Below are positions 8,534 through 15,490 of a stretch of DNA of 64,000 bases, in pieces. The notes beneath the pieces were generated by a model. That model was not told the DNA's origin. It made no database searches and saw nothing but the letters and a program-made list of their open reading frames with translations. The stretch is from an uncultured Amylibacter sp. (GTDB taxonomy: Bacteria > Pseudomonadota > Alphaproteobacteria > Rhodobacterales > Rhodobacteraceae). The stretch spans positions 1,116,001 to 1,180,000 of the forward strand of contig OY365738.1 of the NCBI GenBank assembly GCA_959347345.1. The letters run 5' to 3'. The first letter of the stretch is position 1. Each line of letters begins with the position of its first letter. The position numbers were made by a program, and so were the translations under genes.

Positions 8534-8840
8534 ATTATTAGTTGTTAGTTGTTAGTTATTAGTTAATTGGTTATTCATAACTGCCATAACCACAAATAAC
8601 CACAGGTGGTTAAAGTGAGTTATTTTGAGTTAATGTGAGTTAAAAATAACTCAAGTGAGTTAATGTGAGTTATTTTGAGTTAATATGAGTTAAAAATAAC
8701 TCAAGTGAGTTAATGTGAGTTATCTTGAGTTAATGTGAGTTAAAAATAACTCAAGTGAGTTAATCTGAGTTATTTTGAGTTAATCACTAATCGTTAATCA
8801 CTAACAACTAATAACTAACAACTAACAACTAACAACTAAA
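8534..8840. repeat. Heptamer-bracketed module 2
   Basis: This is the gap between the divergent purA and nfu starts. A left TTAGTTA-type array (8534-8567) and a right TAACTAA-type array (about 8785-8840) are inverted relative to each other. They enclose a short unique stretch (8568-8614) and a 50-bp tandem repeat. Unlike most modules in this window, it lacks the interspersed element with the AAATTTATTTAGGC core. Confidence 0.8.
8615..8784 (+). repeat. 50-bp tandem repeat, 3.4 copies, built of 10-bp GAGTTA units
   Basis: Units start at 8615, 8665 and 8715, with a partial fourth at 8765. Units 1-3 differ from each other at single positions. Each 50-bp unit is five 10-bp blocks, four carrying GAGTTA and one carrying the inverse TAACTC. 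The same hexamer therefore recurs once per helical turn, and each unit can also form a GAGTTA-AAAA-TAACTC hairpin. The array sits between two divergent promoters. Confidence 0.9.
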
Positions 8841-8844
8841 ACCA

Positions 8845-8873
8845 TTGACTTTCCCCGAAAACATATCCATATT
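8845..8873 (+). promoter_or_regulatory. Probable nfu promoter
   Basis: TTGACT at 8845-8850 and CATATT at 8868-8873 have a 17-bp spacer, ending 44 bp before the nfu start. It lies directly after the right heptamer array of module 2. No purine-rich ribosome site is visible before the nfu ATG. Confidence 0.4.
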
Positions 8874-8917
8874 AACCAAACCACCCCGCTAAACCGATAA
8901 AACCGAAAGCCACCCTT

Positions 8918-9481
8918 ATGTTTATTCAAACCGAAACAACCCCCAATCCCGCGACCCTGAAATTCCTGCCAGGGCAGGCGGTTATGCCGACAGGCACCGC
9001 CGATTTTCCTAATAAAGATTCCGCCGAAGGCTCGCCCTTGGCGGCGCGTATTTTCAAAACGCAAGGCATTACGGGCGTGTTCCTTGGCCCTGATTTCATC
9101 ACTATTACCAAAACCGATGAGTTGCAGTGGGAGCATATAAAACCAGCCTTGCTCGGCGCGATTATGGAGCATTTCCAATCGGGCGCACCCGTGATGAATG
9201 ACGCGGCAACTGCCGTTGGCGGGCATGCCGAACATAGCGGTGAGGACGCGGATATTGTCAATCAAATCAAAGAGTTACTGGATACTCGCGTTCGTCCAGC
9301 CGTGGCGCAAGACGGCGGTGATATTACCTTTCACGGGTTCGAGAGGGGCATCGTTTATCTGCATATGCAGGGCGCGTGTGCGGGCTGTCCGTCATCGACT
9401 ATTACCCTGAAAATGGGGATTGAAAACCTGCTGCGCCACTATATACCAGAGGTCAGCGAAGTCCGCCCCGTCGCCGTTTAG
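8918..9481 (+). CDS. NifU-like iron-sulfur scaffold/carrier protein (Nfu)
   Basis: Carries Fe-S clusters to target apoproteins. The 187 residues have an N-terminal Nfu domain (MFIQTETTPNPATLKFLPGQ) and a C-terminal NifU domain with the cluster-binding pair Cys154-x-x-Cys157 in GACAGCPSSTITLKMGIE. This two-domain form is common in alphaproteobacteria and mitochondria. The gene is followed after 3 bp by tsaB, an order often seen in Rhodobacterales, so the two are probably an operon. Confidence 0.93.
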   Translation: MFIQTETTPNPATLKFLPGQAVMPTGTADFPNKDSAEGSPLAARIFKTQGITGVFLGPDFITITKTDELQWEHIKPALLGAIMEHFQSGAPVMNDAATAVGGHAEHSGEDADIVNQIKELLDTRVRPAVAQDGGDITFHGFERGIVYLHMQGACAGCPSSTITLKMGIENLLRHYIPEVSEVRPVAV

Positions 9482-9484
9482 AAA

Positions 9485-9919
9485 ATGATTTTGGCGTTTG
9501 ATACCAGCAGTGCCGCGTGTCGTTTTGCCCTGTGTTTGGACGGGCGGATTGTTGCTGTTCGGGGTGCCGAATTGCGCCGAGATATGGCGGAACGTCTGTT
9601 TGATGAGCTGGGGTTGGTTCTGGCGGACGGCGGGTGCGACTGGCGCGATTTAACGGGAGTGGCGGTGTGTGTTGGGCCTGGCGGATTTACTGGTTTGCGG
9701 GTCGGGGTTTCCGCCGCGCGAGGGTTGGCTTTGGGTTTAGGGGTGCGGGTTGTTGGCGTTGGCTTGGATGAGGTTTCTGGCGATTGTGTGGCGAGCGCGG
9801 TTGGTGTATTGGGCGAGCAGTTATTGAACAGTGGTTGCGATTTGCCCTTGCCCGCGCCGTTGTATTTGAAGGGCGCGAATGCCGCCTTGCCAAGGGATGT
9901 TGCGCCTGTTATAATTTAA
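9485..9919 (+). CDS. tsaB: tRNA threonylcarbamoyladenosine biosynthesis protein TsaB, short form
   Basis: TsaB pairs with TsaD and TsaE in t6A modification of ANN-decoding tRNAs. The start (MILAFDTSSAACRFALC) and the GPGGFTGLRVGVSAARGLA block are classic. The C-terminus (LPAPLYLKGANAALPRD) is also typical for this lineage. At 144 residues it is 50 or more shorter than usual. The middle stretch, which normally carries the PVxDARR-type segment and the following strands, is missing between residues of about 100 and 120. The frame is intact, so this is an in-frame deletion or a compact variant. An AT-rich foreign-looking gene follows directly. Confidence 0.85.
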   Translation: MILAFDTSSAACRFALCLDGRIVAVRGAELRRDMAERLFDELGLVLADGGCDWRDLTGVAVCVGPGGFTGLRVGVSAARGLALGLGVRVVGVGLDEVSGDCVASAVGVLGEQLLNSGCDLPLPAPLYLKGANAALPRDVAPVII

Positions 9920-9938
9920 TTGTGAATGGTGAATTGTT

Positions 9939-10574
9939 ATGGATTTATTTATAAAAATAGCTGTTGCAGTAACGATTATCGCAATAGCGTCTTATGCGAA
10001 TATAGAAGCGATTAAAGCGATAATGCCTGACTTGATGGCAGAGGCATATATAGCAATGGCATCTGGTGTGATTGCTCTTATTGCTTTGTTGTTTGCTATT
10101 GTTCAAGGTTGGCAAAATCAAAAGCACAATAAACTTTCGGTGAAGCCGTTAATAAAGTGTGAGTCGAGTGATGGAACGGACGGTGATAAAAGACATGTTG
10201 TACTTTCGCTTGTAAATCATGGTACTGGTCCAGCGTTAATTACAAACTTTATTTTGTCTTTCAATGGTAATCCAGTTGTGCGTAATGACAGTGCGGAATA
10301 CGCTAGTTTTTTGAAAGAAAAACTTAACAGCTTAAATGGGAATAAGAAAAATTTAGGTATCGGGTTTATTATGCGGGGTAGCGTTATGAAAATAGCTGAT
10401 GAGCTAATGCTGTGGGATATTACATATAAAAATAAAGACGATCCTGATAACCAGAATATAGAGACCATTGGAAAGCTAAGTGTGAGGGTAGAGTATCAGT
10501 CAATTTATGAAGATGAAACATTTATTTATGATCTTGCCGAAGATATTAAATCAATGGGGCAAGATCCACTCTAA
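9939..10574 (+). CDS. Hypothetical membrane-anchored protein (211 aa)
   Basis: Not recognised. Two N-terminal hydrophobic segments (about residues 3-25 and 35-58) are followed by a soluble, strand-rich domain with NHGTGPALITNFILSF near residue 88, a pattern seen in beta-sandwich domains of many small membrane-anchored proteins. The gene is clearly more AT-rich than tsaB before it and rimI after it. It ends in a TAATG overlap with rimI. Since tsaB and rimI are normally adjacent, this looks like an insertion into the operon. Confidence 0.7.
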   Translation: MDLFIKIAVAVTIIAIASYANIEAIKAIMPDLMAEAYIAMASGVIALIALLFAIVQGWQNQKHNKLSVKPLIKCESSDGTDGDKRHVVLSLVNHGTGPALITNFILSFNGNPVVRNDSAEYASFLKEKLNSLNGNKKNLGIGFIMRGSVMKIADELMLWDITYKNKDDPDNQNIETIGKLSVRVEYQSIYEDETFIYDLAEDIKSMGQDPL

Positions 10575-10999
10575 TGTCGCCCCTAGCAAAAAAACTAGCC
10601 CATATCCACGCGTCTTGTTTCACCATCCCTCGCCCTTGGACGGAGCAAGAATTCCATGACTTGCTAGAAAACCCAACCGTCTTTCACATTAAACATGAGC
10701 ATGGCTTTGCCATCGGGCAACGGCTGGACGAGCAACAAACAGAACTGCTTACCCTAGCCGTCATCCCCGAACAACAGGGCAAGGGCTTTGGTCGCGAATT
10801 GCTAAACAATTTCATCGCAGACGTTAAAAACAAAGATGGGCAAAATATAGTATTAGAGGTTGCCAAAAACAACACCACCGCCTTGCACATGTATAAAGTG
10901 GCTGGATTTTACGAAATAGGCAACCGCCCCGCCTATTATACCGCGCCAAACACCCCCGCCATTGACGCGATTTTAATGCGCCTTGATATTAATGATTAA
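10574..10999 (+). CDS. rimI: Ribosomal protein S18-alanine N-acetyltransferase-like GNAT acetyltransferase
   Basis: A GNAT-fold enzyme of 141 residues. The acetyl-CoA-binding motif is at about 67-75 (QQGKGFGRELL), with the following helix and the VLEVAKNNTTALHMYKVAGF block typical of RimI. RimI acetylates the N-terminal alanine of ribosomal protein S18. Position near tsaB supports the assignment, since tsaB-rimI is a common pair. Its start overlaps the stop of the inserted upstream gene (TAATG), so translation is probably coupled. A different GNAT substrate cannot be excluded. Confidence 0.8.
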   Translation: MSPLAKKLAHIHASCFTIPRPWTEQEFHDLLENPTVFHIKHEHGFAIGQRLDEQQTELLTLAVIPEQQGKGFGRELLNNFIADVKNKDGQNIVLEVAKNNTTALHMYKVAGFYEIGNRPAYYTAPNTPAIDAILMRLDIND

Positions 11000-11092
11000 G
11001 TGAATTATCAAAATGAGCTAGGTTTAGTTATTTATTAACCTTTACACCTCTTACTATATTTGCTATCACAAATCCAAACAAAGGGGCAAGCC

Positions 11093-12385
11093 TTGCTAAA
11101 TAACGATTCTATAAAAAATCGCACCATCTTTTGCCATGATAATTTGGAAATCTTACGTGGGATAGATTCCGATTGCGTGGATTTAATCTATCTTGATCCC
11201 CCGTTTAATAAAAAGAAAACCTTCACCGCCCCAATAGGCAGTAATGCCGAGGGTGCGTCTTTTTCCGATATATTCCGTGAGGAGGATGTCAAAGACGACT
11301 GGCTTTTGGATATAAAAGAGGATAATTATTTTATTCATAACCTGCTTTCCACCGTAAAAGTAATAGAGGGGCGTGCGTCTTACAATTTTTGTTATCTTGC
11401 TTATATGGCGATTCGCCTGATAGAATGCCAAAGGGTATTAAAACCCACGGGGTCAATTTATTTGCATTGCGACCCGACCATGTCGCATTATTTGAAACTG
11501 CTGTTGGATTGTATTTTTGGCGAGGCGAATTTTCGCAACGAAATCATCTGGTGCTATACTGGCCCCAGCAATGCCACGCGCGATTTCGCCCGCAAGCATG
11601 ATGTGATTTTTCGCTATGTTTGCAGTGGCGATTGGGTGTTTAATACCGATGCCGTCCGTGTGCCGTATAAAAAGCTGAGCTACCAAATCAGCGGTGGCGG
11701 GATTGGCGGTAAATTGCGCGGGGAATATCGGGAGGCGCAACTTAAAAAGGGCAAAGTGCCAGAGACTTGGTGGGATGACTGTTCCCCCGTTGGACGGATT
11801 AAAAGCCAACGAACAGGCTATCCTACGCAAAAACCTCTGGCGTTGTTGGAACGGATTATCACCGCCTCATGTCCCGAAGGTGGAATTGTTTTAGACCCGT
11901 TTTGCGGATGTGCGACCACCTGCGTTGCATCGGAAAAGATGGGGCGGTCTTGGGTCGGCGTGGATGTGTCGATAAAAGCCTATGAATTGGTGCAGGAGCG
12001 GTTAGGAAAAGAGGTGGAACGCAAGGATGAATTTGAAGAGTTGCGACAAAAGGTGCATTTCAAAACCAGCCCACCCGTTCGCACGGATATGGGTACGGAT
12101 ACCCGCGTGCAAAAATATGTTTATATTATTTCTAATAAAAAGTTTAACGAGGGGATTGATAAAGAATGGAAAGTTGGCATTGCGTCTGATGTGAAAAAAC
12201 GCCTGAATTCTTACCAAACCTCCGACCCTGACCGTGGCTATGTTTTGGAATATAGTTTCCTAACCCCGAATTTTCGCGAAATTGAAAAATATATCCATGC
12301 AACATATAAAAGTCGCCATGAATGGGTGCGCGAACCCGATATGCAAAAAATTGTTAAAGATATAGAGCTTTGGGGTAAGGGGTAG
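11093..12385 (+). CDS. DNA methyltransferase (beta class) fused to a GIY-YIG/T5orf172-type domain
   Basis: Residues 1-330 form an amino-methyltransferase of the beta class. Motif IV comes first (LIYLDPPFN, residues 32-39), then the target-recognition middle, RTGYPTQKPLALLERII, and motif I late (VLDPFCGCATTCVA). Residues 342-430 form a separate domain: YVYIIS, WKVGIASDVKKRL, an IEKYIH Glu and RHEWV. This is the layout of T5orf172/MUG113 GIY-YIG domains, including the expected Tyr, Arg and Glu. The start is uncertain: a TTG at 11093 has AAAGGGG at the right distance; another TTG lies at 11060. A second methyltransferase lies 2.2 kb downstream. Likely roles are an orphan modification enzyme or a single-chain restriction-modification protein. 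Confidence 0.85.
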   Translation: MLNNDSIKNRTIFCHDNLEILRGIDSDCVDLIYLDPPFNKKKTFTAPIGSNAEGASFSDIFREEDVKDDWLLDIKEDNYFIHNLLSTVKVIEGRASYNFCYLAYMAIRLIECQRVLKPTGSIYLHCDPTMSHYLKLLLDCIFGEANFRNEIIWCYTGPSNATRDFARKHDVIFRYVCSGDWVFNTDAVRVPYKKLSYQISGGGIGGKLRGEYREAQLKKGKVPETWWDDCSPVGRIKSQRTGYPTQKPLALLERIITASCPEGGIVLDPFCGCATTCVASEKMGRSWVGVDVSIKAYELVQERLGKEVERKDEFEELRQKVHFKTSPPVRTDMGTDTRVQKYVYIISNKKFNEGIDKEWKVGIASDVKKRLNSYQTSDPDRGYVLEYSFLTPNFREIEKYIHATYKSRHEWVREPDMQKIVKDIELWGKG

Positions 12386-12548
12386 CACAACGGGTTCTTG
12401 TTGACGAGAAAAAATAGCGTGTTAAAAAAGATACATCGGGGCTTTTTTAGCAGTTATTTGCATATTTTGGCATTTTTTTACTTGCAAACCGCAATTTTTA
12501 TCGTTATATGTGAAACATACCCAGTGCCTGACTTAGTCTTGCACTCTT

Positions 12549-12597
12549 AAAGACCACAAACTATTCTATGAATGGTTCTGTGGTCTTTGATTTTTAG
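12549..12597 (+). terminator. Rho-independent terminator-like hairpin
   Basis: AAAGACCACA at 12549-12558 pairs perfectly with TGTGGTCTTT at 12579-12588. The 20-nt interval forms a further 8-bp stem with one G-U pair (AACTATTC with GAATGGTT). GATTTTTAG follows. The total stem of about 18 bp is the strongest in this intergenic region. It lies after the methyltransferase-GIY gene and 65 bp before the permease start. Confidence 0.65.
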
Positions 12598-12661
12598 CCA
12601 CTTGCATCCCGCCTAATAAACCGCTATACCCCCCTAAACCCCCACCCAAAAAGGCAGAATA

Positions 12662-14539
12662 ATGCAAGCCGTCATCCTTACCCAAGACATGATCGCCGTC
12701 CTTTGCCTGCTGGGTTTCACGGTCTTCCTCTTCGCGTCCGAAATCGTCCGCGTAGACCTCGCCGCCATCTTCATTATGGTCACGTTGGGCATCCTCAGCG
12801 CGTTCCCCACCTTCCAAAACCTCGCCGATATTGAACACCTGTTTGACGGATTCGCCTCCAACGCCGTCATATCCATCATCGCGGTCATGATAATCGGCGC
12901 GGGGCTGGATAAAACAGGCCTGATGTCCGCGATAGCCGTCAGCATCGTCAAATACGGCGGTCGCACGGAAAAACGCATCATCCCGATAGTCTCTGGCGTG
13001 GTCGGCCTGATTTCCAGCTTTATGCAGAATGTCGGCGCGGCCGCCCTATTCCTACCCGTGGTCAGCCGTATATCGGCGCGCACCGAAATCCCCATTAACC
13101 GCCTATTAATGCCCATGGGGTTTTGCGCGATTTTGGGGGGAACATTGACTATGGTTGGCTCTTCCCCTCTTATTTTGCTGAATGATTTGATTGCCACGGT
13201 CAATGTCAATCTACCCGCCGACCAGCAGATAAAATCATTCGGGCTGTTTGATGTCACCCCGATTGGGCTGGCGTTAGTCGCAACGGGCATCCTGTATTTT
13301 ATGATTTGCGGGCGGTTTCTTTTGCCGAAAAACAAGATGGAGGGCGCATCGGCGCAATCCATGAAGGACTATATGAAGCGGGTTTATGGGATTAAGGCCG
13401 ATATTTGCGAGGTTCGCATTCCAGAGGGCAACCTGTTAATTGGTGAAGCCATCGGCGATATTATGGAGGCGCATCATATCTATGTCATCGGCTATTATCA
13501 CCGAGGCAGTAAAATATTCCCTCCCGTTTTAACCCGCCCTATTGAAGCACCGTGTCGGCTGGCTATTCTGGGTCGGCGGAAAGTTGTCGCCGAAATGGTG
13601 GCGGATTATGGGCTGGAACTGCTGCCAGGGTTAGAGGTTTTTGCCGAAGATGTCGCCCCCACGAAATCGGGTGTGGCGGAAATCGTCATCCCCCCCGATA
13701 GCAATGTTATCGGCAAATCCGCCCGTGATTTGTTATTACGGCAGACTTATGGGCAGAGCCTGCTAGCGATTCATAGAGGCAGCGATGTGTTCAGTCATGT
13801 GGAAACCGAGGAACACGAATCCAGTCGCGTTGGCACTATCCCCCTGCAAGGCGGCGATACCATAGTCGTGCATACCGAATGGGGCAACCTCACCCGTTTG
13901 AATAAAAACCCGAATTTCGTCATTGTGACCTCGGATTATCCCCAAGAAGACTTGCGCCCGCATAAGGTCGGCTGGGCGTTGTTTTTCTTTGCCATCGCGT
14001 TGGGGTTAATTTTGTTTAGCGATTTGCGGTTGTCTCTGTGCCTGTTGGTCGGGGCGTTGGGGATGGTTTTAAGTAATGTTTTGACCGTGGATGAGGCGTA
14101 TCAATCGGTCGGCTGGAACACGGTGTTTCTGCTGGCTTCGCTGATTCCATTGGGGCAGGCGGTGCAAAATACCGGCACGGCGGAATGGATAGCCTATCAG
14201 TTTTTAACAGTGCTGGACGGCTGGCCTTTGTGGTCGTTGCAAGCGGTGTTGGCGGTGCTGGCGACTATATTTACGTTGGTGATGTCTAATGTAGGGGCGA
14301 CGGTTTTGCTGGTGCCTTTGGCGGTGTCTATCGCGTTGGCTTCTGGCGGAGACCCTGCGTTGTTCGCTTTGACCGTGGCGATTTCTACGTCCAATTCGTT
14401 TTTAATCCCCACGCATCAGGTGAATGCTTTGATTATGACCCCTGGTGGCTATCGCGTGATGGATTTCGTGCGCACTGGGGGGGGTATGACGGTGTTGTTT
14501 TTGGTTGTGTCGCTGGGTGTGATGAATTTGTTTTATTAA
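12662..14539 (+). CDS. SLC13/DASS-type anion permease with two TrkA-C domains
   Basis: Inner-membrane transporter of 625 residues, of the CitT/SLC13 superfamily (dicarboxylate, sulfate or related anions; the substrate is not readable). An N-terminal block of membrane helices includes SFMQNVGAAALFLPVV. A cytoplasmic middle carries two TrkA-C (RCK-C) domains (about residues 245-310 and 340-420, the latter with NVIGKSARDLLLRQTYG). A C-terminal block of helices includes MSNVGATVLLVPLAVSIA. The NVGA-type hairpins in both halves are the transporter's ion/substrate motifs. It is followed after 10 bp by the second methyltransferase gene. Confidence 0.88.
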   Translation: MQAVILTQDMIAVLCLLGFTVFLFASEIVRVDLAAIFIMVTLGILSAFPTFQNLADIEHLFDGFASNAVISIIAVMIIGAGLDKTGLMSAIAVSIVKYGGRTEKRIIPIVSGVVGLISSFMQNVGAAALFLPVVSRISARTEIPINRLLMPMGFCAILGGTLTMVGSSPLILLNDLIATVNVNLPADQQIKSFGLFDVTPIGLALVATGILYFMICGRFLLPKNKMEGASAQSMKDYMKRVYGIKADICEVRIPEGNLLIGEAIGDIMEAHHIYVIGYYHRGSKIFPPVLTRPIEAPCRLAILGRRKVVAEMVADYGLELLPGLEVFAEDVAPTKSGVAEIVIPPDSNVIGKSARDLLLRQTYGQSLLAIHRGSDVFSHVETEEHESSRVGTIPLQGGDTIVVHTEWGNLTRLNKNPNFVIVTSDYPQEDLRPHKVGWALFFFAIALGLILFSDLRLSLCLLVGALGMVLSNVLTVDEAYQSVGWNTVFLLASLIPLGQAVQNTGTAEWIAYQFLTVLDGWPLWSLQAVLAVLATIFTLVMSNVGATVLLVPLAVSIALASGGDPALFALTVAISTSNSFLIPTHQVNALIMTPGGYRVMDFVRTGGGMTVLFLVVSLGVMNLFY

Positions 14540-14549
14540 AAGAATTTGA

Positions 14550-15476
14550 ATGACTAATAATATATTTTATACGGGCGATAATCTGTCTATCCTTAGAAAA
14601 ATGAAAGATAACTCGGTGGATTTGGTCTATCTTGACCCGCCGTTTAATTCAGGGCGAATTTATAAGGGTACGGTGGGTAGCCAGTCGGACGGCGCACAAT
14701 TTAGCGATTTGTGGGGTTGGTCTAACTTCGATGAAAAGGCTTATATCCAGAAGGTACAAGAACACGAAAACCTTAGCCAGTTTATAGACCTTATCGGCAA
14801 AATAGTTGGCATAGAGATGAAGTCTTATATATCCTATATGTACATGCGGATTGTAGAATTACACCGCATTTTGAAAGAAACGGGTTCTTTATATCTACAT
14901 GCCGATCAGACGGCGTGTCATTATCTTAAAATCATTCTTGACGATGTATTCGGGTCTGATAACTTTTTGAACGAGGTGATTTGGAGCTATCGCACAGGCG
15001 GTGCATCCCCCAAGAGATTCGCAAAGAAGCATGATGTTATTTTGTTTTATGCCAAGGCGGGTGGGTATTATTTCGGTGATATTAAGGAAAAGGCCTACAC
15101 AAAGGCAAAGGGCAGAAAGGCGGGTGTTGTTAAATACGGCGCGGGCAATGCCGAGTTCTTTGAGGATGCGGGAGGCGTGTATAATCTGGTGAATTGCCGT
15201 GATGTGTGGGACATTCCCTATATCAATAGTCAGGCGAAAGAGCGCACGGGCTATCCCACGCAGAAACCCGTGGCGTTGTTAGAGCGGGTTATTCGCGCGT
15301 CCAGCAAAGAGGGGGATGTGGTGCTAGACCCGTTTTGTGGGAGTGGCACGACTTGCGTGGTTGCCCAGCAGCTCGGGCGGCAGTGGATAGGGATTGATAT
15401 TGAGGCAAAGGCGGCGGATATTCTGGCAGAGCGGTTAGGCGGGGAGTCGTTTGAGCGGTTAATCGTTAACCGTTAA
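14550..15476 (+). CDS. Site-specific DNA methyltransferase (beta class)
   Basis: A 308-residue amino-methyltransferase with motif IV at the N-terminus (DLVYLDPPFNS, residues 25-35) and motif I at the C-terminus (VVLDPFCGSGTTCVV), preceded by RTGYPTQKPVALLERVI. It aligns by eye along its length with the enzyme at 11093 but has no C-terminal nuclease-like domain. It is not CcrM: the DPPF form and the lack of the CcrM C-terminal DNA-binding region argue against that. No restriction gene is adjacent. Its last codons run into a GTTAATC/GTTAACC heptamer repeat. Confidence 0.88.
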   Translation: MTNNIFYTGDNLSILRKMKDNSVDLVYLDPPFNSGRIYKGTVGSQSDGAQFSDLWGWSNFDEKAYIQKVQEHENLSQFIDLIGKIVGIEMKSYISYMYMRIVELHRILKETGSLYLHADQTACHYLKIILDDVFGSDNFLNEVIWSYRTGGASPKRFAKKHDVILFYAKAGGYYFGDIKEKAYTKAKGRKAGVVKYGAGNAEFFEDAGGVYNLVNCRDVWDIPYINSQAKERTGYPTQKPVALLERVIRASSKEGDVVLDPFCGSGTTCVVAQQLGRQWIGIDIEAKAADILAERLGGESFERLIVNR

Positions 15477-15490
15477 TCGTTAACCGTTAT
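15459..15490. repeat. GTTAATC/GTTAACC heptamer array overlapping a gene end
   Basis: About four 7-bp units cover the last codons and stop of the methyltransferase gene and the convergent end of the AsmA-like gene. The unit is the same type as the array before ptsP and may have extended into the 3' end of the coding sequence. Confidence 0.7.

Noticed and set aside
7474..8541. A 355-codon open frame on the plus strand
   Set aside because: It is antisense to purA, a certain gene, and its Arg/Gln/His-rich translation has no motifs. It is a shadow frame.
12634..13362. A 242-codon open frame on the minus strand
   Set aside because: It is antisense to the SLC13 permease membrane domain and has no motifs.
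14550..15476. CcrM cell-cycle methyltransferase, tempting because GcrA is in the window
   Set aside because: It has DPPF and not DPPY, lacks the C-terminal CcrM domain, and has a close paralogue nearby.
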